Positions 33,840 through 41,989 of a DNA stretch of 64,000 nt are shown here, piece after piece. The notes beneath the pieces are model-generated. The model saw only the letters and a list, made by a program, of their open reading frames with translations, was not told the origin of the DNA and searched no databases. Each line of letters begins with the position of its first letter. Position 1 is the stretch's first letter. The position numbers were made by a program, and so were the translations under genes. The stretch is from Bacteroidota bacterium (GTDB taxonomy: Bacteria; Bacteroidota; Bacteroidia; Bacteroidales; Dysgonomonadaceae), in contig JAFADY010000020.1 of NCBI GenBank assembly GCA_023424395.1, positions 186,001-250,000 on the forward strand, written 5' to 3'.

Positions 33840-34319
33840 ATGGAAAATTTACAAATCAAATCGCTGCCCGAAATTATTGTAGCATCGCACAGACGGGTGA
33901 TCAACAGCTATCAGGATTTATTTCACCTCGCCCCTAACATTATCGGCCCCGAAATGGCGCGCTTGGGTTGCGAATGCGCGGAACCCGGATACTGTTACAC
34001 TGTTGAGCACAACAAAGAGTATCGCGAAACCGATATCGACATTGAGTATTGCGAGCAGGTTACTGAGATGAAAGACAATTCGGAACTAGTACAGTTCAAA
34101 AAAGTTCCGGCAGTTGATCAGGCGTTGTGTTACAGGCATCACGGAGCTTACGAGGGGCTTCCGCAGGCGTGGTCAAAGATATCCGCCTATTTGGAAGAAA
34201 ATGGGTTGCAGATTGCCGATGCGCCCCGTTTCAGCTACATCGACGGCGTTTGGAACAAAGAAGACGTGAACGAGTGGCTCACCGAAATTCAGGTGCCGGT
34301 TGTTGGGAATCTAAAATGA
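33840..34319 (+). CDS. GyrI-like small-molecule-binding protein
   Basis: This 159-residue stand-alone GyrI-like/AraC effector-binding domain begins 'MENLQIKSLPEIIVASHRRVINSYQDLFH'. It has two strand-helix repeats and 'TDIDIEYCEQVTEM' near 65, 'FKKVPAVDQALCYRHHGAYEGL' near 90-112, and 'DAPRFSYIDGVWNKEDVNEWLTEIQVPV' at the end. The Glu in 'VTEIQVPV'-like positions is typical for ligand contact. Such proteins bind drug-like cations or act as hydrolase-like domains. No DNA-binding part is present, so it is not a full regulator. The exact role is unknown. Confidence 0.85.
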   Translation: MENLQIKSLPEIIVASHRRVINSYQDLFHLAPNIIGPEMARLGCECAEPGYCYTVEHNKEYRETDIDIEYCEQVTEMKDNSELVQFKKVPAVDQALCYRHHGAYEGLPQAWSKISAYLEENGLQIADAPRFSYIDGVWNKEDVNEWLTEIQVPVVGNLK

Positions 34320-34408
34320 ATTTCAATCCTCCTTCTTCAAGGAAGAGAAATTACTGAAACCAATCACTCAAAAATTAGAACTCGTAACTTAGAACTCAAA
34401 ACTAAAAA

Positions 34409-35740
34409 TCATTCCCACAAAAAATCATCATCTTCGGTTTTTCCGAGCAAATTATCTTTTTCGAAGAAAAATTCCTTTTCTCCGAAGGCGGGTTGGAGTT
34501 GGTCGAACCACGTAGCTTTGGGATCGAATTTCGCGAAAAACGGAATGCCCACCAATTTGGGGTTTCGGCATTGCAAAAACCGAAGCACGAAAACTTTTTC
34601 ACCTTTCACTTCGGTGATACCCACAATGTGAACCTTTCCGGGATAAGCGCTCATACTCGGCCCACGAACCGTGCGGGCGATGCCGCTCACACGCGAGTAA
34701 GATTTTCTGTAAATTTCGGACACCCTTTCCAACGGAAGTTCGAAAAACGCTTTGGCGCCCGTATCGCGCGCCACGAACATATAGTAAGGCACTAATCCCA
34801 AACGCACTTGCTCTTTCCACATTTTCGTCCACACCTTGGCATCGTCGTTGATGTTTTTAAGCAAGGGCGATTGTGTACGGATTTGCACGCCGGTGTTTAA
34901 AATGCGCCCGATAGCTTCCTGCACCGCATCGGTAGAAAGTTCCACCGGATGGTTGAAATGTGCCTGAAAGGCTAAATGTTTTCCGGCTTTAGCCACTTTT
35001 TCGAACAAGCGTAGTAAGTCGTCCGAATCTTTATCGGTGAGGAACCGATACGGCCAATATGCCAAGGATTTCGATCCGATGCGTATGTTTTGAATATGCT
35101 CAAAGCCTTTTTCCAAAAGCGGCTCGATGTAAGCCCCCATAATCTTGGCAGTCGCCGTGAGTGGGTCGCCACCGGTGAAAAGCACATCGGTAACCTTTGT
35201 GTGTTTTTCCAAATAGCGGTGGAGCAAATCGGCTTCTTTCATCGCGAATTTAAACTCACTCATCCCCGAAAACTGTGTCCATCGGAAACAAAAAGTACAA
35301 TAAGCGTGACACGTTTGCCCCTGACTCGGAAAGAAGAGCACCGTTTCGCGATATTTGTGCTGCATTCCGTGCAATTTGCTGCCGTTGAGCGTGGGCACGT
35401 TGTGCTCCTGACCCGCCGGATTGGGGTTGAGCTTCATCCTGATTTTATAAATTTCGGATTTTAACACCTCACTGTCCACGTTATTGTCCAACAGTTCTTT
35501 CACTTTTGTATAGTGCGGCTTCGTGATCATCTCCTTTCGGGGAAACGTGAGCGTAAACATCGGGTCGCTGGGGATATTGCCCCAATCGATCAGTTCATTC
35601 ACCACATAATTATTCGATTTAAACGGCAGTACGTTCCCCACCACATCAATGGCTTCCTTAATTTCGGCAGGAAGTTCGGCAATTTGCGGCAGTTCTTTAT
35701 AATTGTTGAGCGTATAGCTTTTATACTTATTTTCAGTCAT
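34409..35740 (-). CDS. KamA-family radical SAM protein (lysine 2,3-aminomutase-like)
   Basis: I start at ATG 35740 (MTENKYKSYTLNNYKEL). The longest frame starts 60 codons earlier with a hydrophobic, non-homologous leader. The 443-residue protein has the radical SAM cluster 'CHAYCTFCFRW' (Cys144, 148, 151; C-x3-C-x2-C), 'DVLFTGGDPLTA' (about 180-191) and 'HFNHPVELS' (about 260). The C-terminal 'PSMSAYPGKVHIVG' holds a Lys where lysine aminomutases bind PLP. It may move an amino group on lysine or a related residue, but neither ablB nor kamD/E partners lie nearby. Substrate open. Confidence 0.82.
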   Translation of the reverse strand: MTENKYKSYTLNNYKELPQIAELPAEIKEAIDVVGNVLPFKSNNYVVNELIDWGNIPSDPMFTLTFPRKEMITKPHYTKVKELLDNNVDSEVLKSEIYKIRMKLNPNPAGQEHNVPTLNGSKLHGMQHKYRETVLFFPSQGQTCHAYCTFCFRWTQFSGMSEFKFAMKEADLLHRYLEKHTKVTDVLFTGGDPLTATAKIMGAYIEPLLEKGFEHIQNIRIGSKSLAYWPYRFLTDKDSDDLLRLFEKVAKAGKHLAFQAHFNHPVELSTDAVQEAIGRILNTGVQIRTQSPLLKNINDDAKVWTKMWKEQVRLGLVPYYMFVARDTGAKAFFELPLERVSEIYRKSYSRVSGIARTVRGPSMSAYPGKVHIVGITEVKGEKVFVLRFLQCRNPKLVGIPFFAKFDPKATWFDQLQPAFGEKEFFFEKDNLLGKTEDDDFLWE

Positions 35741-35826
35741 ATAGATGGGTTTATCAAATTGAAAAAATAGAGAAAGGAATCTCGATAAAAGAATAAAAGA
35801 GACAGAAATCCTTATAAGAATTGAGT

Positions 35827-35834
35827 CAAAAATA
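35827..35834 (-). promoter_or_regulatory. Bacteroidetes -7 element for the KamA-family gene
   Basis: The minus strand reads TATTTTTG, giving a leader of about 85 nt before the ATG at 35740. This supports the 35740 start over the longer frame. Confidence 0.45.
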
Positions 35835-35972
35835 GTAAAAAAACAGCTAAATGACAAAAAAATATGAACATTTTGCATTTCTATAAGCTCTTTTAGACTC
35901 CTGAAAGATTTCAATTTCACATCAGAAACGTTTTTTTATTGTGATTTTATCGGATTTTACGATTTTTATCCT

Positions 35973-35980
35973 TATTTTTG
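35973..35980 (+). promoter_or_regulatory. Bacteroidetes -7 element before the arginine leader
   Basis: TATTTTTG lies 9 nt before the leader-peptide ATG at 35989 and about 173 nt before the first arg gene, so the operon would carry a long 5' leader. Confidence 0.5.
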
Positions 35981-35988
35981 TCAACTCA

Positions 35989-36054
35989 ATGCAAAAGATA
36001 ACACCACATATCGAATACTACAAAGCAACAGGCTTAGTCCGACGATGCTTTTAA
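35989..36054 (+). CDS. Candidate arginine-operon leader peptide
   Basis: ATG at 35989 opens a 21-residue frame reading MQKITPHIEYYKATGLVRRCF, then TAA at 36052. Two adjacent rare-looking CGA arginine codons (36040-36045) lie three codons before the stop, as expected of an attenuator peptide for an arginine operon. A perfect 8-bp stem (ttacagac/gtctgtaa) starts 3 nt after the stop, and a second stem lies at 36093-36110. The first arg gene begins at 36154. It is too short for usual gene callers. Confidence 0.6.
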   Translation: MQKITPHIEYYKATGLVRRCF

Positions 36055-36056
36055 TG

Positions 36057-36110
36057 TTACAGACGACACTATGTCTGTAAACGCTCTCCTTTTGTTGCAC
36101 GTTTGCAACA
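36057..36110 (+). promoter_or_regulatory. Two-hairpin leader of the arg operon
   Basis: Stem 1 pairs 36057-36064 with 36073-36080 (8 bp, perfect). Stem 2 pairs tgttgca (36093-36099) with tgcaaca (36104-36110). No T-run follows stem 2, so this is not a classical rho-independent attenuator. A ribosome stalled at the two Arg codons would sit next to stem 1, so translation-linked control is plausible. Confidence 0.5.
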
Positions 36111-36153
36111 CCCATCAATTCAGTAATAACTTTTATTTTCACATTGTTTTAGG

Positions 36154-36771
36154 ATGAATGTAGAAATTCATATAGCCGACAGCAGCTATGTAGATTACGC
36201 ACAGCAGATTTGCGATTTGATATACGAATCGGCGCAGGCACGTGGTACAGGCATTGCCAAACGCAGCGCGGAGTATATTATAGAAAAAATAAACGCCGGA
36301 AAGGCGGTTATCGCCTTGGATGGTGATCAACTTGTAGGCTTTGCCTACATTGAAACTTTCAGCCACAACCGATTTGTGGCAAACTCGGGTTTGGTGGTAC
36401 ATCCGGATTACCGGAATCAAGGTCTGGCGAAACAAATAAAACGCCGTATATTTGATTTATCGAGAAAATTGTATCCTAACGCCAAAATTTTCAGCATTAC
36501 TACCGGATTGGCGGTGATGAAAATGAATACCGAACTGGGCTTTAAACCCGTTACTTTTTCGGAACTGACGGACGATGAAGAATTCTGGAAAGGTTGTCAG
36601 GGTTGCCGCAATTTCGATATCCTGCAACGCAACAATTATAAAATGTGCCTTTGCACCGGTCTGCTTTTCGATCCTGAAGTAAAACCGGCTGTTCAAACAA
36701 GCTCTTTCGCTAAAAAAGTGGTAAAACCGGTGGTGAAGAAAAAGGCGCCGAATAAAATGTTTAAGAAATAG
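36154..36771 (+). CDS. GNAT acyltransferase heading the arginine operon
   Basis: This 205-residue protein has the GNAT fold: 'AVIALDGDQLVGFAYIE' (about 50-66), acyl-CoA loop 'VVHPDYRNQGLAKQIKRRIF' (about 83-102), then 'ITTGLAVMKMNTELGFKPV'. It has a Cys-rich segment ('KGCQGCRNFDIL...KMCLC', about 147-167) and a Lys-rich tail. As the first gene of the operon it probably makes the acylated glutamate (N-succinyl- or N-acetylglutamate) that starts arginine synthesis, inferred from context. It is 80 nt from argG, with a dyad repeat between. Confidence 0.78.
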   Translation: MNVEIHIADSSYVDYAQQICDLIYESAQARGTGIAKRSAEYIIEKINAGKAVIALDGDQLVGFAYIETFSHNRFVANSGLVVHPDYRNQGLAKQIKRRIFDLSRKLYPNAKIFSITTGLAVMKMNTELGFKPVTFSELTDDEEFWKGCQGCRNFDILQRNNYKMCLCTGLLFDPEVKPAVQTSSFAKKVVKPVVKKKAPNKMFKK

Positions 36772-36772
36772 T

Positions 36773-36833
36773 TTGTCATATTGAGCGATAGCGAAATATC
36801 TATTCAGATTCTTTACTTCGTTCAGAATGACAA
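36773..36833. repeat. Interspersed dyad repeat, copy 2
   Basis: Left arm ttgtcatattgagcgatagc and right arm ...acttcgttcagaatgacaa are imperfect reverse complements, related to copies at 13291-13348 and 45116-45199. It lies between the GNAT gene and argG inside the operon, so the transcript should carry a hairpin here. Confidence 0.65.
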
Positions 36834-36851
36834 TAAAAAAATATAGATAGT

Positions 36852-38048
36852 ATGAAACAAAAAGTAGTATTAGCCTTTAGTGGCGGACTCGACACCTCGT
36901 TTTGTGTGCCGTATTTAAAAAACGACAAAGGATTGGAAGTGCACACCGTTATCGTGAATACGGGTGGTTTTTCCGATGAAGAGATAAAACGCATCGAAGA
37001 ACGCGCCAATGTGTTGGGTGCAGCTTCGCACACAACCATCGACACGGTAAATGATTATTACGAAAAAGGAATTAAATACCTGATTTTCGGAAACATCCTG
37101 AAAAACAACACTTATCCGCTATCGGTAAGTTCAGAGCGATTTTTTCAGGCGTTAGCCGTGTTGGAGCACGTGAAGAAAATAGGGGCGGAATATGTGGCAC
37201 ACGGAAGCACGGGAGCAGGGAACGATCAGGTTCGTTTCGATTTGGTGTTTGAAGTGTTGGCTCCCGAAGTGAAAATATTGGCTCCCATTCGTGAGCTACA
37301 ACTATCTCGTCAACAGGAAATTGATTATTTGAAAGAGCACGGTTTTGATTTTTCGTGGGAGAAATCGAAATATTCCATCAATCAAGGATTGTGGGGCACG
37401 AGCGTTGGCGGCGTGGAAACGCTGAAATCGTCGGGTATTCTTCCCGAAGAGGCATATCCATCGCAAGTTATCGATTACGGCGCGGAGCGCGTAAAAATCG
37501 GTTTCGAAAAAGGCGAACCCATTTCGTTGAACGGCGAAAAGATGTCGCCCGTGGATTTGATTCACAAGCTGCACAAAACCGCTTCCAAGTTTGGAATCGG
37601 GCGCGATGTCCATGTTGGCGATACCATTATCGGCACAAAAGGCCGCGTTGCTTTTGAAGCTCCAGCACCATTAATTTTGGTAAAAGCGCACCACTTACTG
37701 GAAAAGCACGTGCTCACCAAACAACAAATGTACTGGAAAGAGCAACTTTCCAATTGGTACGGGCAACTGATGCACGAAGCACAATATTTGGAACCGGTGA
37801 TGCGAAATATCGAAACGTTTTTAGACGACACGCAGCAATTCGTAACCGGAGAAGTGGATGTGGAACTGCGTCCGTATCATTTTTCCGTATTAGCGTGCAG
37901 CACCGATAACGATTTGATGAACCCGATTTTCGGCGAATACGGCGAAGTAAATAAATCGTTCACGGGGCAAGATGTGATTGGATTTACGAAAGTGATTGCC
38001 AATCCGTTGAAGATATATTATAAGATTCACGAGAATGATAAAAGTTAG
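36852..38048 (+). CDS. argG: Argininosuccinate synthase
   Basis: This 398-residue cytoplasmic enzyme joins citrulline and aspartate with ATP. It opens with the PP-loop 'VVLAFSGGLDTSFCVPYLKN' (about 4-23), and has 'ERFFQALAVLEHVKKIGAEYVAHGSTGAGNDQVRFD' (about 95-130) for citrulline/aspartate binding and 'YSINQGLWG' near 175. The C-terminus ends 'KIYYKIHENDKS'. Its last 14 nt overlap the argC start at 38035, so translation is coupled. Confidence 0.96.
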   Translation: MKQKVVLAFSGGLDTSFCVPYLKNDKGLEVHTVIVNTGGFSDEEIKRIEERANVLGAASHTTIDTVNDYYEKGIKYLIFGNILKNNTYPLSVSSERFFQALAVLEHVKKIGAEYVAHGSTGAGNDQVRFDLVFEVLAPEVKILAPIRELQLSRQQEIDYLKEHGFDFSWEKSKYSINQGLWGTSVGGVETLKSSGILPEEAYPSQVIDYGAERVKIGFEKGEPISLNGEKMSPVDLIHKLHKTASKFGIGRDVHVGDTIIGTKGRVAFEAPAPLILVKAHHLLEKHVLTKQQMYWKEQLSNWYGQLMHEAQYLEPVMRNIETFLDDTQQFVTGEVDVELRPYHFSVLACSTDNDLMNPIFGEYGEVNKSFTGQDVIGFTKVIANPLKIYYKIHENDKS

Positions 38049-39009
38049 CATTGTCGGGGGCACGGGTTACACAGCGGGTGAATTGCTGCGCATTTTACTC
38101 AACCATCCGCAGGTGGAAATAGAATCGGTTATCAGTTCTACTTCCGTCGGGATGCCGGTTGCCGAAATGCACCGCGATTTGCTGGGCGAAACCGATTTAT
38201 GTTTTACCGATAAAATCGCGAATCCCGATGTGATCTTTCTTTGTCTCGGACACGGTTTATCGCGAACGTTCTTGGACGAAAACGATATCCCGAAATCGTG
38301 TAAAATCATCGATTTAGGCAACGACTTTCGCAATCAACCCGAGTACGCAGGGCGAAACTTTGTGTTCGGTTTGTGCGAACTCAATCGCGATAAAATTCGC
38401 GAAGCGGATAGCGTAGCGAATCCGGGATGTTTTGCCACAAGTATAATACTGGCATTGTTGCCGTTAGCATCGAAAAACCTACTTGCATACGATGTTCATA
38501 TTCACGCCATCACAGGCTCTACCGGCGCGGGAAAAAAGCCGGTGGAAACCACGCATTTCAGCTATCGCGATAACAACATATCGGTATATAAACCATTCAC
38601 GCATCAGCATCTGGAAGAAATTGGCAGTACGCTCAAAAGCGCGGGAAATTTCCAAATTCCACAAGTAAATTTCGTGCCGATGCGCGGCGATTTTACACGC
38701 GGAATCTTCGCGAGCGTGTACACGAAATGGGATAATTCGATGCCGGAAACCGATGTTATCCATTCTTACAAAAACTATTACAAGGATTCGCCTTTCGTAT
38801 TCGTTTCCGATTCGCCCATTAGTTTGAAAGAAGTCGTGAACACAAATAAAGCCTTGTTACACATCGAGTTTCACAACGGATATATCCACATCACATCCAT
38901 TATCGATAATTTGCTGAAAGGTGCATCGGGACAGGCGGTACAAAATATGAACCTAATGTTTGGGCTGGATGAAACAATGGGATTGAAATTGAAAGGAAGC
39001 GCATTTTAA
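38035..39009 (+). CDS. argC: N-acyl-γ-glutamyl-phosphate reductase
   Basis: This 324-residue NADPH-dependent reductase makes N-acylglutamate semialdehyde. It has an N-terminal Rossmann 'VSIVGGTGYTAGELLRIL' (about 4-21), catalytic Cys in 'NPGCFATSIILALLPL' (about 131-146), and 'HFSYRDNNISVYKPFTHQHLEEI' with the His near 190. In this operon the acyl group is probably succinyl (see argF'). It overlaps argG by 14 nt and is followed by argD after 27 nt. Confidence 0.95.
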   Translation: MIKVSIVGGTGYTAGELLRILLNHPQVEIESVISSTSVGMPVAEMHRDLLGETDLCFTDKIANPDVIFLCLGHGLSRTFLDENDIPKSCKIIDLGNDFRNQPEYAGRNFVFGLCELNRDKIREADSVANPGCFATSIILALLPLASKNLLAYDVHIHAITGSTGAGKKPVETTHFSYRDNNISVYKPFTHQHLEEIGSTLKSAGNFQIPQVNFVPMRGDFTRGIFASVYTKWDNSMPETDVIHSYKNYYKDSPFVFVSDSPISLKEVVNTNKALLHIEFHNGYIHITSIIDNLLKGASGQAVQNMNLMFGLDETMGLKLKGSAF

Positions 39010-39036
39010 TTAAAAATGGACAATTGAAAATTTAAA

Positions 39037-40164
39037 ATGAATTTATTTGATGTTTATAGTTTATGGCCGATTGAACCCGTAAAAGCTCTGGGCTGCAAAG
39101 TTTGGGACAAAAACGGAGTGGAATATCTCGATTTTTACGGCGGACACGCCGTTATTTCCATCGGACACTCGCATCCGGAGTATGTGAAAGCGGTGCAGGA
39201 GCAGGTAGAAAAAATCGGGTTTTATTCCAATTCTGTGCAAAACAGTTTGCAAACCAAACTGGCTCAAAAACTTACCCAACAAAGCGGTTATCCCGATTAT
39301 TCGCTTTTTCTTTGCAACAGTGGAGCCGAAGCAAACGAAAACGCTCTCAAATTAGCATCGTTTCACACAGGGAAAAAGCGAATAATCGCATTTAAAGAGT
39401 CGTTTCACGGACGCACATCGGGCGCGGTTGCCATAACCGATAATCCGGCAATTCAAGCACCGTTTAACACCGGACACAATGTTACGTTTGTTCCTCTGAA
39501 CGACATCCAAGCGGTTGAAAAAGAACTGCAAAAAGGCGATGTTGCTGCCGTAATTATCGAGGGCATACAAGGCGTAGCAGGAATTTTCGTTCCCGAAAAT
39601 GAGTTTTTGCAACAATTGGAAATTGCTTGTAAAAAACACGATGTGGTGCTCATTCTCGATGAAATTCAATCGGGCTACGGCCGTACCGGCAAATTTTTTT
39701 CACACCAATATGCCGGCATTTCGCCCGACATTATTACAATGGCAAAAGGGATGGGCAACGGATTTCCGATTGGCGGGATTTTGATTTCTCCAAATTTCGA
39801 AGCGAAAAAGGGAATGCTCGGGACCACTTTCGGCGGAAATCATTTGGCATGCGCCGCCGCCATCGCCGTTCTGGATGTAATGAAAGACGAATCGCTCATA
39901 GAAAACGCAGTCGAAATGGGTAATTATCTGCAAAGCGAATTATCAAAACTAAATGGAATTAAGAACATTCGTGGCCGCGGATTGATGCTCGGTCTCGATT
40001 TGCAACCCCAATATTCAGATGTTCGCAACAAATTGTTGTTCGAAAGCCATATCTTTATCGGTGGAGCAAAAAACAATGTCATGCGGTTACTTCCCCCGCT
40101 TTCTGTATCAAGAGAAGAAATTGATATTTTTTTAAAAGAAGTAAAGAAGTATTTAAAAGTTTAA
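39037..40164 (+). CDS. argD: Acyl-ornithine aminotransferase
   Basis: This 375-residue PLP enzyme transfers the amino group from glutamate to N-acylglutamate semialdehyde. 'FYGGHAVISIGHSHPEYVKA' near the start is a class III motif. 'LCNSGAEANENALKLAS' (about 90-106), 'LILDEIQSGYGRTGKFF' (about 205-221) with the Asp for the PLP ring, and 'MAKGMGNGFPIGGIL' with the Schiff-base Lys (about 234) follow. It is short for the family but complete. A 60-nt spacer holding a low-complexity stretch separates it from argF'. Confidence 0.94.
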   Translation: MNLFDVYSLWPIEPVKALGCKVWDKNGVEYLDFYGGHAVISIGHSHPEYVKAVQEQVEKIGFYSNSVQNSLQTKLAQKLTQQSGYPDYSLFLCNSGAEANENALKLASFHTGKKRIIAFKESFHGRTSGAVAITDNPAIQAPFNTGHNVTFVPLNDIQAVEKELQKGDVAAVIIEGIQGVAGIFVPENEFLQQLEIACKKHDVVLILDEIQSGYGRTGKFFSHQYAGISPDIITMAKGMGNGFPIGGILISPNFEAKKGMLGTTFGGNHLACAAAIAVLDVMKDESLIENAVEMGNYLQSELSKLNGIKNIRGRGLMLGLDLQPQYSDVRNKLLFESHIFIGGAKNNVMRLLPPLSVSREEIDIFLKEVKKYLKV

Positions 40165-40224
40165 CGTTTAAAGTTCAAGGTTCAACGTCTTTGTTCCTTG
40201 TTCTTTGCTCTAAAAGTCTGTTTT

Positions 40225-41178
40225 ATGAAACATTTCACATCCGTTCACGACATCGGCAACCTGAAAACCGCCTTACAAAAGGCCAAATACGTTAAAGAAA
40301 ACCCGTTTGCCGATCAGGAGTTAGGGAAAAACAAAACCCTGATGCTTATCTTTTTCAATTCGAGCCTTCGCACCCGATTGAGCACACAAAAAGCAGGAAT
40401 GAACCTCGGGATGAACGTTATCGTGCTCGACATCAATCAGGGAGCCTGGAAACTCGAAACTGAACGTGGCGTGATTATGGACGGCGACAAACCGGAACAC
40501 ATTCTTGAAGCCATTCCCGTAATGGGCGCGTATTGCGATGTTATTGGCGTGCGCTCTTTCGCGCAATTCAAGAACAAAGCAGATGATTACAACGAAGTTA
40601 TTCTCAATCAATTTATCAAATATTCAGGTAAACCGGTTTTCAGTATGGAAGCCGCCACGCGGCATCCGCTGCAAAGTTTTGCCGACCTCTTCACTATTGA
40701 AGAATACAAAAAAACCGCCCGTCCAAAAGTCGTTCTCACGTGGGCGCCGCATCCCAAAGCGTTGCCGCAAGCCGTTCCCAATTCGTTTGCCGAATGGATG
40801 AACGCCGCTGATTACGAATTTGTGATCACGCATCCCGAAGGATATGAACTGGACAAAGCCTTTGTGGGCAATGCAATTGTGGAATACGATAAGGAAAAGG
40901 CGTACAAAAATGCCGATTTTATTTATGCGAAAAACTGGGCAGCCTTTCAAGACCCAAATTACGGAAAAATATTATCCACTGATAAGTCTTGGACGGTGGA
41001 CACGCAAAAAATGTCACTCACCAATAACGCTTATTTTATGCACTGCCTGCCCGTGCGCCGCAATATGATTGTTACGGATGAAGTAATTGAAAGTTCACAA
41101 TCGCTTGTTATTCCCGAAGCGGCAAACCGGGTGGTTTCGGCGCAGACGGTATTGAAAGAAATCCTGACGAATAAATGA
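40225..41178 (+). CDS. argF': N-succinylornithine carbamoyltransferase
   Basis: The ATG at 40225 (MKHFTSVHDIGNLKTAL) is chosen over the upstream TTG. The 317-residue protein closely follows the Bacteroides N-succinylornithine transcarbamylase: 'FFNSSLRTRLSTQKAGMNLG' (about 43-62, carbamoyl-phosphate site), 'QGAWKLETERGVIMDGDKPE' (72-91), 'HCLPVRRNMIVTDEVI' (about 272). Pro90 is at the position that is Glu in N-acetylornithine enzymes, and a Pro is known to select the succinyl substrate. The product is N-succinylcitrulline. It overlaps argB by 4 nt (ATGA). Confidence 0.92.
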   Translation: MKHFTSVHDIGNLKTALQKAKYVKENPFADQELGKNKTLMLIFFNSSLRTRLSTQKAGMNLGMNVIVLDINQGAWKLETERGVIMDGDKPEHILEAIPVMGAYCDVIGVRSFAQFKNKADDYNEVILNQFIKYSGKPVFSMEAATRHPLQSFADLFTIEEYKKTARPKVVLTWAPHPKALPQAVPNSFAEWMNAADYEFVITHPEGYELDKAFVGNAIVEYDKEKAYKNADFIYAKNWAAFQDPNYGKILSTDKSWTVDTQKMSLTNNAYFMHCLPVRRNMIVTDEVIESSQSLVIPEAANRVVSAQTVLKEILTNK

Positions 41179-41972
41179 ATCAATTTATAAATAATAAAAA
41201 ATCACTTTCCGTTGTAAAGATTGGCGGAAATGTCGTCGATAATCCTTCCGCGTTAGCCGATTTTCTCGCTGATTTTCATCGGTTAGAAGGCAGGAAACTG
41301 CTTATTCACGGCGGCGGTGTATTGGCTACAAAAATGGCTGAACAATTGGGAATTGAAACAAAAAAAGTAGATGGCCGCCGCATCACAGACGAGGAAACAC
41401 TAAAAGTGGTTACGATGGTGTATGCCGGATGGATCAATAAAAACATTGTGGCTAAATTGCAAAAAATCGGGTGCAACGCATTAGGACTTTCGGGTGCGGA
41501 TGCCAATTGCATTTCGTCTGTTCGCAGGAATCCGGAACCGATTGATTTTGGGTTTGTTGGTGACCCCGATCCCGAAGCCATCAACGCCGAATTTATTTCT
41601 CAGTTGATTGAGAGTGGTATTACCCCAGTTTTTTGTGCTATTACGCACGATGGAAACGGCTCGCTGTTAAATACTAACGCCGACACAGTAGCGTATTCGC
41701 TAGCCACCGCTTTATCCAAAAAATACGATACGACGCTCTATTATTGCTTTGAAAAGGAAGGCGTTTTACAAGACGTAAATGAGCCAAAAAGTCTCATTTC
41801 ATCGATAAATAAGCACGAATTTGAATCGTTGAAGGAACAGGGAATTATTGCCGACGGAATGATTCCGAAACTGGAAAATTCTTTCCGCGCTATCGAAAAC
41901 GGCGTATCGGAAGTGGTTATTTTACATGCGAAGAATTTATTAAAGAAGCGGGGAACGATTTTAATTCAATAA
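41175..41972 (+). CDS. argB: N-acylglutamate kinase
   Basis: This 265-residue amino-acid kinase phosphorylates the γ-carboxyl of N-acylglutamate. 'VVKIGGNVVDNPSALADFLADFHR' (about 13-37) and 'LIHGGGVLATKMAEQLGIETKKVDGRRITDEETL' with the nucleotide/substrate Gly loop (about 42-75) are family motifs. 'GSLLNTNADTVAYSLATALSK' (about 160-180) holds the second Asn/Asp site. Its likely substrate is N-succinylglutamate because of the succinyl-specific argF' next to it. It overlaps argF' and is followed 17 nt later by argE. Confidence 0.93.
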   Translation: MNQFINNKKSLSVVKIGGNVVDNPSALADFLADFHRLEGRKLLIHGGGVLATKMAEQLGIETKKVDGRRITDEETLKVVTMVYAGWINKNIVAKLQKIGCNALGLSGADANCISSVRRNPEPIDFGFVGDPDPEAINAEFISQLIESGITPVFCAITHDGNGSLLNTNADTVAYSLATALSKKYDTTLYYCFEKEGVLQDVNEPKSLISSINKHEFESLKEQGIIADGMIPKLENSFRAIENGVSEVVILHAKNLLKKRGTILIQ

Positions 41973-41989
41973 TTTATCAATGTGCCGAT

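Noticed and set aside
35741..35920. Sixty-codon N-terminal extension of the KamA-like gene
   Set aside because: It is hydrophobic and includes the -7 element region (35827-35834). The family begins at the ATG at 35740.
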